DNA of 64,000 bases, from contig NZ_JAHYBZ010000002.1 in assembly GCF_019430885.1 (NCBI RefSeq), positions 620,001 to 684,000 of the forward strand, written 5' to 3'. Positions 55,225 through 63,362 of this stretch are shown here, piece after piece. Within the stretch, counting starts at the first letter, position 1; each line of letters begins with the position of its first letter. The stretch comes from Roseomonas alba (lineage in GTDB: Bacteria > Pseudomonadota > Alphaproteobacteria > Acetobacterales > Acetobacteraceae). Under the pieces are notes generated by a model, which did no database searches, was not told the origin of the DNA, and saw only the letters and a list, made by a program, of their open reading frames with translations. Made by a program: the position numbers and the translations under genes.

Positions 55225-56187
55225 TCAGGTGATGGACAGGCGGCGCAGGGCCTCCCCCGTCGCCGCATAGTCACGCACGACCCGCCGGGCGAGATCCTCC
55301 GGCGCGACCGGCTCGGGCCGCAGGCCCATCCGGCGCAGCGCCGAGGCCGTTTCGGGTTCGGCGAGGGCGGCGTTCCAGGCCTCGTTGAGGCGGGCGACGA
55401 CCTCGGGCGGCGTGCCGGCCGGGGCGAAGGCGCCGAACCAGCCGCCGGACGGCCAGGCGGCGCCAAAGCCGGCCTCGGTGATGGTCGGCAGGTCGGGGAA
55501 ATCCTCCCATCGCCCGGCGGCGACGGTCGCCAGCCCGCGCAGCCGGCCCGAGGCGACATGGACGGAGGTGATCGGGTCGATCATCAGGTGGCAATCGCCG
55601 CTGATGACGCTGTTCACCGCCGGCGCGCTGCCCGGATAGGGGACGTGGACGGCGTCATAGCCGCCATCCTCGGCCAGCAGCGCGCCGCGCAGATGCCCGG
55701 CCGAGCCGATCCCCGCCGAGGCGTAGTTGAGCCGCCCGGGATTGCGCCGCGCATAGGCCACAAGATCCGCCACGCTGCGCACCGGCAGGTCCGGGTTCAC
55801 CGCGACGATCGCATAGGCATCCCCGGTCAGCGCGACGGGGGCGAAGGCGCGCAGGGGATCATAGCCGACCGCGCTCAGATGCGGCGCGATGGTGAGGTTC
55901 CCGGCCGAGGCGTTGAGCAGGGTGTAGCCATCGCCATGGCTGTCGGCGACCTGCCGGGCGCCGACGGCGCCGCCCGCACCGGCCCGGTTGTCGACCACCA
56001 CCGGCACGCCGAAGCGGGCACTGAGCGAGCGCGCGATGGCACGGGCGGAATTGTCGTTGGTCGCCCCGGGTGGAAAGGGGCTGACCAGGCGCACGGGGCG
56101 GGCCGGAAAGGGCTGCGTCGCGCGGGCGATGGTGGGCGAGGCCAGCACGCCCAGGATGAGGGCGCGGCGCTGCGTGAGGATTGTCAT
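55225..56187 (-). CDS. Bug/TctC family receptor (second orphan)
   Basis: A 320-aa periplasmic receptor starting MTILTQRRALILGVLASPTIARATQ, which includes the signal peptide. Bug features are FPARPVRLVSPFPPGATNDNSAR, VVVDNRAGAGGAVGARQ, NYASAGIGSAGHLRGALL and YPGSAPAVNSVISGDCHLM. As with the receptor at 42713, no TctA or TctB gene is nearby. Ligand could be a dicarboxylate, nicotinate-like or amino acid. Confidence 0.88.
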   Translation of the reverse strand: MTILTQRRALILGVLASPTIARATQPFPARPVRLVSPFPPGATNDNSARAIARSLSARFGVPVVVDNRAGAGGAVGARQVADSHGDGYTLLNASAGNLTIAPHLSAVGYDPLRAFAPVALTGDAYAIVAVNPDLPVRSVADLVAYARRNPGRLNYASAGIGSAGHLRGALLAEDGGYDAVHVPYPGSAPAVNSVISGDCHLMIDPITSVHVASGRLRGLATVAAGRWEDFPDLPTITEAGFGAAWPSGGWFGAFAPAGTPPEVVARLNEAWNAALAEPETASALRRMGLRPEPVAPEDLARRVVRDYAATGEALRRLSIT

Positions 56188-56645
56188 GCCGAGGGGCTCC
56201 CGTTCCAAGGTTGCGCGGCCAAGGGGGCCGCGCACCGAGCCTGCGGGATGCCGAGCGGCAGAATCAATGTTATTCCTATTGGAAAACTAGGATTATAAAA
56301 TACGCGCTGGAGGCGCGGTGTTTCTCCAAGCGCGGCGGGTCGCGGTGCCAAAGCCTTCTCCGTCGGGATTCGTCTGAACTCCGACTTCGGCGCGCCGCCC
56401 GCTTCGGATACGCGCCCAACCGATTCACGCCCCTGCATCCGGCTTCACGCTGGACAGGACAATTCGTTCTTGATATGTTCCTGAAATCGAGGGGCGCAAT
56501 TTGTCCGAAACCCGCCTCCGCGCAGAATGCGCGTCCCGGGGGCGCAGTGCCCCCTCCCCGCCAGGCGCCAGGTATTGGTTTCCAAAGGCCTTTCGGCCTT
56601 TGGCGGGGGAGGCTTGGAGGGGGCAGAGCCCCCTCCAATTCCGCG
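56188..56645. other. Intergenic stretch with an AT-richer patch and a repeat
   Basis: 458 bases between the Bug receptor start and the end of the beta-oxidation operon, both on the minus strand. 56260-56305 is clearly AT-richer than its surroundings (TTATTCCTATTGGAAAACTA and on to TATAAAAT). 56538-56554 is a GGGGGC/GCCCCC hairpin and 56582-56638 is repeat copy C. No gene was recognised. It should hold the Bug receptor promoter and the operon terminator. Confidence 0.5.
56582..56638 (+). repeat. Dispersed double-hairpin repeat, copy C (most complete)
   Basis: Module 1: CCAAAGGCC, loop TTTC, GGCCTTTGG (56582-56603), 9 bp perfect. Module 2: TTGGAGGGGGC, loop AGA, GCCCCCTCCAA (56614-56638), 11 bp perfect. 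It ends 8 bases from the stop of the leftward operon, so it can serve as terminator. It matches 14910-14960 inverted, and the second module matches 15101-15132 and 62108-62127. Confidence 0.6.
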
Positions 56646-57797
56646 CTACGCCGCCTGGAACACCCCGCCTTCCTCGCTGAGTGCCGCGAGGTGGTGGTCC
56701 ATGTCGCCAAACGAGTTCTCGATCACCGTCAGCCGCTTCAGATAGTGCCCGCCGGCGTATTCCATCGTCATGGCGATGCCGCCATGCATCTGGACCGTCT
56801 GCTGGCCGACGAAGCGGGCGTTGCGTCCTACCTCGATCTTCACCGCCCGCATCTGGCGCTTGCGTTCCGCGGCGTCCGGCTCGCTGGCCAGCATCGCGGC
56901 GAGCATCGCCATCGACCGGGCCTGTTCCAGGCACACCATCATCTCGGCAGCGCGGTGCTGCAGCGCCTGGAAGGATCCGATCGGCCGCCCGAACTGCTTG
57001 CGCGTCTTCAGGTAGTCGACCGTCAGGTCCTTGGCCGCTTCCATGCAGCCCACCGCCTCGGCAGCGAGCGCGGCGAGCGTCTCGTCCACCACGCGCTCGA
57101 CCAGCGCGATGCCGCCGCCCGCGCCCGTCAGCAGCGCATCGGCACCGACCTTCACGCCGTCGAAGGTGATGTCCGCGGCGCGTTGGCCGTCGGAGGTACG
57201 GAAGCCGCGACGCGACACGCCCTTGGCATCGGCGGGCACCAGGAACACACCGATGCCGTCCCGATCGCGCCGCTGCCCGGACAGCCGCGAGGTGACGATG
57301 AGCTGGTCAGCCGTATCGCCATGCACGACGACGCCCTTGCGGCCTTCGATGACGTAGCCCTCGCCCTCCTTCTTCGCCGTCGTCGCGACGTCGTTCAGGT
57401 CGAAGCGCGACTGCGGCTCGGTATGCGCGAAGGCGAGCAGCAGCTTGCCCTCGGCGATCTGCGGCACCAGCGCGCCGCGTTGTTCCGCCGTCGCGCCATG
57501 GCGCAGAAAGCCACCACCCATCACCACGGTCGAGATGAAGGGTTCGAGCGCGAGCGACCGGCCGAGTTGCTCGGTGACGATCATCGTCTCGATGGCGCCA
57601 TAGCCGAGGCCGCCATCCTCCTCGGCGAAAGGCATGCCGAGCAGGCCGAGTTCTGCCAACGCGGCCCACACCTCGCGCGACCAGCCGGTCTCCGACTTGA
57701 GGTAGGCCTTGCGCTGCTCGAAGCCGTATTTGTCCTTCAGCAGCTTCGCCAGGCTGTCCTGGAGAAGGCGCTGATCTTCGGAAAGATCGAAATCCAT
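56646..57797 (-). CDS. Acyl-CoA dehydrogenase, small subunit type (PimD-like)
   Basis: A 383-aa flavoprotein starting MDFDLSEDQRLLQDSLAKLLKDKYGFEQRK. The family parts are AELGLLGMPFAEEDGGLGYG, LLLAFAHTEPQSRFDLNDV, and the FAD-binding RKQFGRPIGSFQALQHRAAEMMVCLEQARSM. Paired in an operon with a 402-aa homologue, it fits the heteromeric acyl-CoA dehydrogenases such as pimeloyl-CoA dehydrogenase. One chain of such pairs is usually degenerate at the active site; which one cannot be settled here. It is the last gene of the operon. Confidence 0.85.
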   Translation of the reverse strand: MDFDLSEDQRLLQDSLAKLLKDKYGFEQRKAYLKSETGWSREVWAALAELGLLGMPFAEEDGGLGYGAIETMIVTEQLGRSLALEPFISTVVMGGGFLRHGATAEQRGALVPQIAEGKLLLAFAHTEPQSRFDLNDVATTAKKEGEGYVIEGRKGVVVHGDTADQLIVTSRLSGQRRDRDGIGVFLVPADAKGVSRRGFRTSDGQRAADITFDGVKVGADALLTGAGGGIALVERVVDETLAALAAEAVGCMEAAKDLTVDYLKTRKQFGRPIGSFQALQHRAAEMMVCLEQARSMAMLAAMLASEPDAAERKRQMRAVKIEVGRNARFVGQQTVQMHGGIAMTMEYAGGHYLKRLTVIENSFGDMDHHLAALSEEGGVFQAA

Positions 57798-57802
57798 GTG
57801 CG

Positions 57803-59011
57803 TCAGAGTCCCAGGAAGGCCTTGGCCATGATGTTCTTCTGGATCTCGGTGGATCCGCCGTAGATGCTCTGCTTGCGCCAGTTGAAATAGGTCGCCTGCG
57901 AGAGCGTCTGCCAATCATCCGCCACCGCGGGTTCGTTGCGCAGGCTCGCTTCCGGATCGTCCGGCGCGACCATGCCATAGGGCCCGGCGGCCATGACGTA
58001 GAGCTCGCTGATCGCCTGCTGCAATTCGGTGCCGCGAATCTTCAGCACCGACGATGCCGGGTTCGGCTTGCGCTGGCTGAGCTGACGGTTCTCGTCGGCC
58101 AGCACGCGCAGCGTGGTCATCTCCAGCGCCTTGAGCTGCACCTCGACATCCGTGAGGCGCGAGCGGAAGCGCGGGTCTTCCATGATCGGCTTGCCGCCGC
58201 CCGGGGCTTCTTTGGCGATCAGCTTCAACCGGCGGATGCGTTCCTTTGAGGCGCCGACGCGCGCCTGGCCGGTGCGCTCGTTCGAAAGCAGGAACTTCGC
58301 GCAATCCCAGCCGCGATTCTCGGTGCCGATCAGGTTCGCGACGGGCACCTTCACATCGTCGAAGAAGACCTCGTTCACCTCATGCGCGCCGTCGATGGTG
58401 ATGATCGGCCGCACGGTGATGCCCGGCGTCTTCATGTCGACGATGAGGAAGGAGATGCCCTCCTGTTGCTTCGCCGCGCCCGGATCGGTGCGCACCAGCA
58501 GGAAGATCCAGTCGGCGTGCTGGGCCAGCGTCGTCCAGGTCTTCTGCCCGTTGACGACGTAGACATCGCCTTCCTTCACCGCCCGCGTCTTCAGCGAGGC
58601 AAGATCCGACCCCGCGCCGGGCTCCGAGAAGCCCTGGCAGAACCACAGATCGAGGCTCGCGATCTTGGGCAGGAACTCCTTCTTCTGCGCCTCGGTGCCG
58701 AAGGCGATCATCACCGGCCCGAGCATGTTCGCATTGAAGCCGAGCGGCGACGGCGCCGGCGTCGATTGGATTTCCTCGGAAAGAATGAAGCGCTGGATCG
58801 CGCTCCAGGGCTGGCCGCCCCATTCGACCGGCCAATGCGGCACCGCCCAGCCCTTCGCGTAGAGCCGCTTCTGCCAATCGACCTGCATCGCCTTGGTCGG
58901 CGTGCGGCCGGAGGCCATGCGCTCCCGCGTATCGGCAGGCAGGTTGGCGTCGATCCACTCGCGCACTTCCTGTCGGAAGGCGCGTTCCTCGTCGGTAAAC
59001 CGGAGGTCCAT
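57803..59011 (-). CDS. Acyl-CoA dehydrogenase, large subunit type (PimC-like)
   Basis: A 402-aa flavoprotein starting MDLRFTDEERAFRQEVREWIDANLP. Typical segments are HWPVEWGGQPWSAIQRFILSEEI, WFCQGFSEPGAGSDLASLKTRA, YVVNGQKTWTTLAQHADWIFLLVRTD, and the C-terminal YGGSTEIQKNIMAKAFLGL. It introduces the 2,3-double bond into an acyl-CoA, passing electrons to ETF. Five bases separate it from the small-subunit gene. Order FadB-like, large, small is that of pimF-pimC-pimD in Rhodopseudomonas. Confidence 0.88.
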   Translation of the reverse strand: MDLRFTDEERAFRQEVREWIDANLPADTRERMASGRTPTKAMQVDWQKRLYAKGWAVPHWPVEWGGQPWSAIQRFILSEEIQSTPAPSPLGFNANMLGPVMIAFGTEAQKKEFLPKIASLDLWFCQGFSEPGAGSDLASLKTRAVKEGDVYVVNGQKTWTTLAQHADWIFLLVRTDPGAAKQQEGISFLIVDMKTPGITVRPIITIDGAHEVNEVFFDDVKVPVANLIGTENRGWDCAKFLLSNERTGQARVGASKERIRRLKLIAKEAPGGGKPIMEDPRFRSRLTDVEVQLKALEMTTLRVLADENRQLSQRKPNPASSVLKIRGTELQQAISELYVMAAGPYGMVAPDDPEASLRNEPAVADDWQTLSQATYFNWRKQSIYGGSTEIQKNIMAKAFLGL

Positions 59012-59035
59012 GTCCGTTACTCCCGTATGATTGGG

Positions 59036-61123
59036 TCAGGCCGCCTTCGCGCCCATGCCGGCGAAGGACCCGCCTTCGACCGCCAGTTTCTCGATCAGCG
59101 CCGCCGGCTTCAGATTGGCATCCCCGGTCGCCTCGGCATAGTGCGCAAGCTTGTCGCGCACCGCCTTGAGCCCGATGGAATCCGCCCAGAACATCGGGCC
59201 ACCCCGGAAGGCCGGCCAGCCGAAGCCGTTGCAGAAGACGACATCGATATCGATGGGCCGCGAGGCCACGCCTTCTTCCAGGATGCGCGCGCCCTCATTC
59301 ACCATGGGCAGCAGCAGCCGTTCCAGGATCTCCTGGTCCGAGATCTTGCGCCGGCGCACCTGCATCTTCTCGGCGACGTCGAGGATGATGCGTTCCACTT
59401 CCGGGTCCGGCAGGCGGGTGCGCTTCTCATCGTACATGTACCAGCCCTTGCCGGTCTTCTGGCCGAAGCGGCCCAGGGCGACGACGGCATCGGCAACGGG
59501 TGCGACCGTCCCGCGCGCCTTGCGCACCGCCGCGCCGATGTCGAGGCCCGCCAGGTCGCCCGTGGCCAGCGGCCCCATGGCCATGCCGTAGCCTTCCATC
59601 ACCTTGTCGATGTCCTGCGGCAGGCAGCCTTCCAGCAGCAGCTTCTCGACCTGCGGGGTGCGCTTGCCGGTCATGCGGTTGCCGACGAAGCCGTCGCAAT
59701 TGCCGACCAGCACGGGCAGCTTGCCGATGCGCTTGCCGAATTCGGTAGCGGTCGCGATCGTGGCCCAGGACGACTTCGACCCGCGCACATTCTCCAGCAG
59801 GCGCATGACGTTCGCCGGGCTGAAGAAATGCATGCCCATCACGAACTCCGGGCGGGTGGTCGCGGAGGCGATCTCATCCACATCCAGCGTCGAGGTGTTG
59901 GACGCCAGCACGACCCCCGGCCGCGCCGCCTTGTCGAGCCGCGCGAAGACCTGCTTCTTCACCTCCATGTTCTCGAACACCGCTTCGATGACGAGGTCGG
60001 CCTTCGCGACCGTGCCCTCGAAATCGGTGCTGCCGGTCAGCAGCGCCTTGCGCTTCTCGTATTCCGCCTGGGACAGGCGGCCCGACGACACCGTGCGTTC
60101 CCAATTCGCGTGGCAGCGCGCGAGGCCCTTCTGCAGCGCCTCCTCGGTCATCTCCACGATGGTCACCGGCACGCCGAAATTCGCCGCCGACATGGCGATG
60201 CCGCCCCCCATGGTGCCGCCGCCGATCACCACCAGGTTGTTCACCGGCAGGGACTTCGCATCGGCCGGCATGCCCGGGATGCGCAGCACCTCGCGCTCGC
60301 CGAAGAAGATGTGGCGCAGTGCCTTGGACTGCTCGCCCGAAACGAGCGTCTGGAACAGCTCCCGCTCCTTCTCCAGCCCCTTCTCGAAGGGCATGGTGAA
60401 GCTGGCCTTCACCGCTTCGGCGCAGCCCTTCGGGCTCTCCTGCCCGCGCGTGCGCTTCAGCAGCCCGGCGACTACCGCGTCATAGGCCGCCGGGTCCTGG
60501 CCCTCGATCTTGTCGGTGCGGTTGCGCGCCAGGATGAAGGTCTTGCCGATATTCGCCTTGGCCCAGGCCACGGCCCCGGCTTCCAGATCGCCCTCGATCA
60601 CCGCATCGACGAAGCCGAGCTTCACCGCCTGTTCGGCCTTCACCGGATCGCCCGAGACGATGATCTTCGCCGCCGCCTCCGGCCCGATCAGCCGCGGCAG
60701 GCGCTGCGTTCCGCCCGCCCCCGGCACGAAGCCGCGCTTCACTTCCGGCAGGCCGACCTGGGCACCCGGCGAGGCCACCCGCGCATGGCAGGCCAACGCC
60801 AGTTCCAGCCCGCCGCCCAGCGCCGAGCCATGGATCGCCGAGACCACGATGCCGGGATACTCCTCGATCGCATCGAAGACCTCGGGCAGCGAGGGCGGCT
60901 GGCGTGGCTTGCCGAATTCGGTCATCTCGGCCCCGGCGGAATACATCCGGCCCGACCCGATCAGCACCACCGCCTTCGCGCCCGCCGCCTTGGCCGCATT
61001 CAGCCCGGCCAGCAGCCCGGCCCGGACCTCGGTCCGCAGCGTGTTCACCGGCGGGTTGGCAATATGCAGCACATGCACATCGCCCTGCGCCTCGTGCTGG
61101 ACGAAGACGGCTTCCTGGGCCAC
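59036..61123 (-). CDS. Bifunctional enoyl-CoA hydratase/3-hydroxyacyl-CoA dehydrogenase (FadB/PimF-like)
   Basis: A 695-aa fusion. Residues about 10-190 are the crotonase domain (IHGSALGGGLELALACHARVASPG and the Glu in LPEVKRGFVPGAGGTQRLPR). The NAD-binding domain starts at VNNLVVIGGGTMGGGIAMSAANFG, and two C-terminal 3HCDH domains follow (GNCDGFVGNRM, GWPAFRGGPMFWAD). GTG at 61123 was chosen since the conserved protein starts with it and GGGAGA precedes it; no ATG is suitable. It performs hydration and oxidation in beta-oxidation. It is the first gene of the operon and has an operator-like palindrome upstream (61150-61173). Confidence 0.92.
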   Translation of the reverse strand: MAQEAVFVQHEAQGDVHVLHIANPPVNTLRTEVRAGLLAGLNAAKAAGAKAVVLIGSGRMYSAGAEMTEFGKPRQPPSLPEVFDAIEEYPGIVVSAIHGSALGGGLELALACHARVASPGAQVGLPEVKRGFVPGAGGTQRLPRLIGPEAAAKIIVSGDPVKAEQAVKLGFVDAVIEGDLEAGAVAWAKANIGKTFILARNRTDKIEGQDPAAYDAVVAGLLKRTRGQESPKGCAEAVKASFTMPFEKGLEKERELFQTLVSGEQSKALRHIFFGEREVLRIPGMPADAKSLPVNNLVVIGGGTMGGGIAMSAANFGVPVTIVEMTEEALQKGLARCHANWERTVSSGRLSQAEYEKRKALLTGSTDFEGTVAKADLVIEAVFENMEVKKQVFARLDKAARPGVVLASNTSTLDVDEIASATTRPEFVMGMHFFSPANVMRLLENVRGSKSSWATIATATEFGKRIGKLPVLVGNCDGFVGNRMTGKRTPQVEKLLLEGCLPQDIDKVMEGYGMAMGPLATGDLAGLDIGAAVRKARGTVAPVADAVVALGRFGQKTGKGWYMYDEKRTRLPDPEVERIILDVAEKMQVRRRKISDQEILERLLLPMVNEGARILEEGVASRPIDIDVVFCNGFGWPAFRGGPMFWADSIGLKAVRDKLAHYAEATGDANLKPAALIEKLAVEGGSFAGMGAKAA

Positions 61124-61149
61124 TGGGTCTCTCCCTTGCCTGTTCAGTT

Positions 61150-61173
61150 CGATCGGTTCGACCGATCGGTCGG
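61150..61173. promoter_or_regulatory. Nested palindrome, TetR-like operator candidate
   Basis: CGATCGGT, TCG spacer, ACCGATCG (61150-61168) is an 8-bp inverted repeat overlapping the perfect palindrome GACCGATCGGTC (61160-61171). The 14 bases GACCGATCGGTCGG are identical to those in the palindrome at 43720-43739. It lies 27 bases upstream of the FadB-like start and between that gene and the divergent SDR, so it could control both. Confidence 0.5.
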
Positions 61174-61277
61174 GCCGGAGTGTCGTGCAGGATGCGTCCG
61201 GCGGCAAGCGCCCCCCGTTGCCGAGCGGCCCGCGCCGTGCTGCGCTGCACGCCTCAACCAAACGGGAGCGTAACGCC

Positions 61278-62063
61278 ATGTCCCTCTTCGACCTGACCGG
61301 CAAGGTCGCCATCGTCACCGGCGGCAGCCGCGGCATCGGCCGCGCCATCTGCGAACGCCTGGCGGAGCATGGGGCCAAGGTCGTCGTCTCCTCCCGCAAG
61401 GTTGAAGCCTGCCAGGAGGTGGTGGACGCCATCACCGCCAAGGGCGGCACCGCCATGGCAGTCGCCTGCAACATCGGCCGCAAACCCGAGTGCCAGGCCC
61501 TGGTCGACGCCACCATCGCAAAGTGGGGTCAGGTGGACATCATGGTCTGCAACGCAGCCATCAACCCGCATTTCGGCCCCGCCATCACCATCCCGGACGA
61601 GATCTTCGACAAGGTGATGGCGTCCAACATCAAGTCGAACCTCTGGCTCGCCCACATGACCGCGCCGGGCATGGCCGAACGCGGCGGCGGATCGATCATC
61701 ATCGTCTCCTCGATCGGCGGCTTCCGCGGGTCCCCGGTGCTCGGCGCCTATGCCATCTCCAAGGCCGCCGACATGCAGCTCGTGCGCAACCTGGCGGTCG
61801 AGTGGGGCCCGCAGAATGTCCGCGCCAACGCCATCGCCCCTGGCCTGATCCGCACCGACTTCGCCCGCGCGCTGTGGGAAGACCCGGGCATCTACAAGAA
61901 GCGCACCAAGGACACCCCCCTGAAGCGCATCGGCGAACCGGACGAGATCGCCGGCGCGGCGGTGTTCCTGGCCTCCGCGGCCGGCTCCTTCATGACCGGT
62001 CAGACGATCGTGATCGATGGCGGCGTCCTGGCCGGGCCGCCGAGCCGGTCGGACGACGAGTAG
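61278..62063 (+). CDS. Short-chain dehydrogenase/reductase, FabG-like
   Basis: A 261-aa classical SDR starting MSLFDLTGKVAIVTGGSRGIGRAICERL. It has the TGGSRGIG cofactor motif, CNAAINPHFG in the NNAG position, the catalytic Ser in VSSIGGFRGSPVLGAYAISKAA with Tyr and Lys, and the C-terminal GSFMTGQTIVIDGG. It diverges from the beta-oxidation operon across 154 bases holding an operator-like site, so a role on an acyl-type alcohol or ketone is reasonable. Confidence 0.88.
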   Translation: MSLFDLTGKVAIVTGGSRGIGRAICERLAEHGAKVVVSSRKVEACQEVVDAITAKGGTAMAVACNIGRKPECQALVDATIAKWGQVDIMVCNAAINPHFGPAITIPDEIFDKVMASNIKSNLWLAHMTAPGMAERGGGSIIIVSSIGGFRGSPVLGAYAISKAADMQLVRNLAVEWGPQNVRANAIAPGLIRTDFARALWEDPGIYKKRTKDTPLKRIGEPDEIAGAAVFLASAAGSFMTGQTIVIDGGVLAGPPSRSDDE

Positions 62064-62068
62064 ACCGG

Positions 62069-62127
62069 AAGGGCTTCGCCCTTGATCCAATGTCGTCCGG
62101 TGGGATTGGAGGGGATAGGCCCCCTCC
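62069..62127 (+). repeat. Dispersed double-hairpin repeat, copy D
   Basis: AAGGGC, loop TTC, GCCCTT (62069-62083), then GGAGGGG ... CCCCTCC (62108-62127). It occupies the gap between the convergent SDR and carbamoylase genes and probably acts as a bidirectional terminator. The second hairpin matches that of copy C. Confidence 0.5.
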
Positions 62128-62131
62128 CCCA

Positions 62132-63103
62132 TCACTCCGCCGCGCGCACCGGCGACCATACCGCCGGCGCTTCGCTGCCCACCTGGTCCGTGATCCGCTG
62201 ATAGGCTTCCGGCCGGCGGTGCTTCGCAAAGTTGAAAATCGTCGTGCGGCCGAGTTCGCACATGCCGAGATTGGCGTCGGCCACGATCAGCTCGTCGTCC
62301 CAGGACGTCGCCTGGGCCATGATCTCACCCTGCGGGTTCACGATGATGGAATGGCCGAACAGCTCGTGCCCGTCCTCGGTCCCGGCCTTGGCCGTCGCCA
62401 CCGCGAAGCAGGCGTTCTGGTAGCAGCCCGACTGGATCGACAGGTGGGAGTGGAAGACGCGCAGGTGATGCGCCTCGAAGCCGCGATTGTCCGCGTTGAT
62501 GGATGGCGTGTTGTAGCCGAGCATGACGAGCTCGACCTGCTGCAGCCCCATCACGCGCCAGGATTCCGGCCAGCGTCGGTCGTTGCAGATCATCATGCCG
62601 ACATTGACCTCGTGCCCCGCGACGGGCGCGCGGACGACGGGGAAGCCGAGATCGCCGACCTCGAAATACCGCTTCTCGAGGTGCTGCACCTTGCGGATCG
62701 GGTCGTAGTCCTTGTGACCCGGCAGATGGACCTTGCGGTACTTCAGCATCACCTCGCCGGCCGGATTCACGAAGACCGAGGTGTTGAAGCGATGCCCATC
62801 CGGCGTCTTCTCGGCATAGCCGAGATGGAAGGCGATGCCGTATTTCCGCGCGGCCTCGAACAGCGGCGCGGTGGCGTTGGACGGCAGGGACGTCTCGTAC
62901 CAATGGTCGGCGACCGAGATGTCTTCCTCGTACCACCGCGGGAAGAAGGTGGTCAGAGCGAGTTCGGGAAAGACCACGACCTCCGCACCCATGCGGTGCG
63001 CCTTTTCCATCAGCCGGACCATGCGGCCGACGGCGACGTCACGGCCCTCGGCCTTCTGGATGGGGCCCAACTGGGCGGCGGCGAGGACAAGGCTGCGGGT
63101 CAT
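62132..63103 (-). CDS. N-carbamoyl-D-amino acid hydrolase (nitrilase superfamily)
   Basis: A 323-aa carbon-nitrogen hydrolase. The catalytic triad matches D-carbamoylase: Glu47 (FPELALTTFFPRW), Lys124 (KYRKVHLPGHKDYDP) and Cys173 (MICNDRRWPESWRVMGL). The segment FQHLEKRYFEPGDLGF-like (residues 140-155) and YNTPSINADN are also family-specific. It hydrolyses an N-carbamoyl amino acid to amino acid, CO2 and ammonia in the cytoplasm. No hydantoinase gene is in the window, so a natural ureido substrate is possible. Confidence 0.9.
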   Translation of the reverse strand: MTRSLVLAAAQLGPIQKAEGRDVAVGRMVRLMEKAHRMGAEVVVFPELALTTFFPRWYEEDISVADHWYETSLPSNATAPLFEAARKYGIAFHLGYAEKTPDGHRFNTSVFVNPAGEVMLKYRKVHLPGHKDYDPIRKVQHLEKRYFEVGDLGFPVVRAPVAGHEVNVGMMICNDRRWPESWRVMGLQQVELVMLGYNTPSINADNRGFEAHHLRVFHSHLSIQSGCYQNACFAVATAKAGTEDGHELFGHSIIVNPQGEIMAQATSWDDELIVADANLGMCELGRTTIFNFAKHRRPEAYQRITDQVGSEAPAVWSPVRAAE

Positions 63104-63161
63104 GGTCGGGGCTCCTGCTAGAAGACGGCGACCCTATCGCGCTTTGCCGCAGTGCGGGAGG

Positions 63162-63362
63162 TCAGCGCGGCTCGATGATCGCCGCCCCATGCTTCATCCG
63201 CGCCCGGGCAGCGGCGGTCGCGAGCGCTTCCTCCCAGGCTTCCAGCATGAATTCGGCGAGGTCGTCCGCCGCCGCGCGCGTGCGCGCGATGCCGAGTGTC
63301 TCGCCGCGGACGGTCACCACGCGGAAATGGCCGGTCTCCTCGTCCTGCACCACCTCGATCAT
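63162..63362 (-). CDS. Small protein of unknown function (66 aa)
   Basis: A 66-aa protein starting MIEVVQDEETGHFRVVTVRGETLGIARTRAAADDLAEFML. Its ATG overlaps the stop of the upstream flavin monooxygenase gene (ATGA, 63359-63362), which supports its being real. It is acidic in the first half and has an Ala-rich amphipathic helix. No domain is recognised. It may modulate the monooxygenase with which it is coupled. Confidence 0.6.
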   Translation of the reverse strand: MIEVVQDEETGHFRVVTVRGETLGIARTRAAADDLAEFMLEAWEEALATAAARARMKHGAAIIEPR

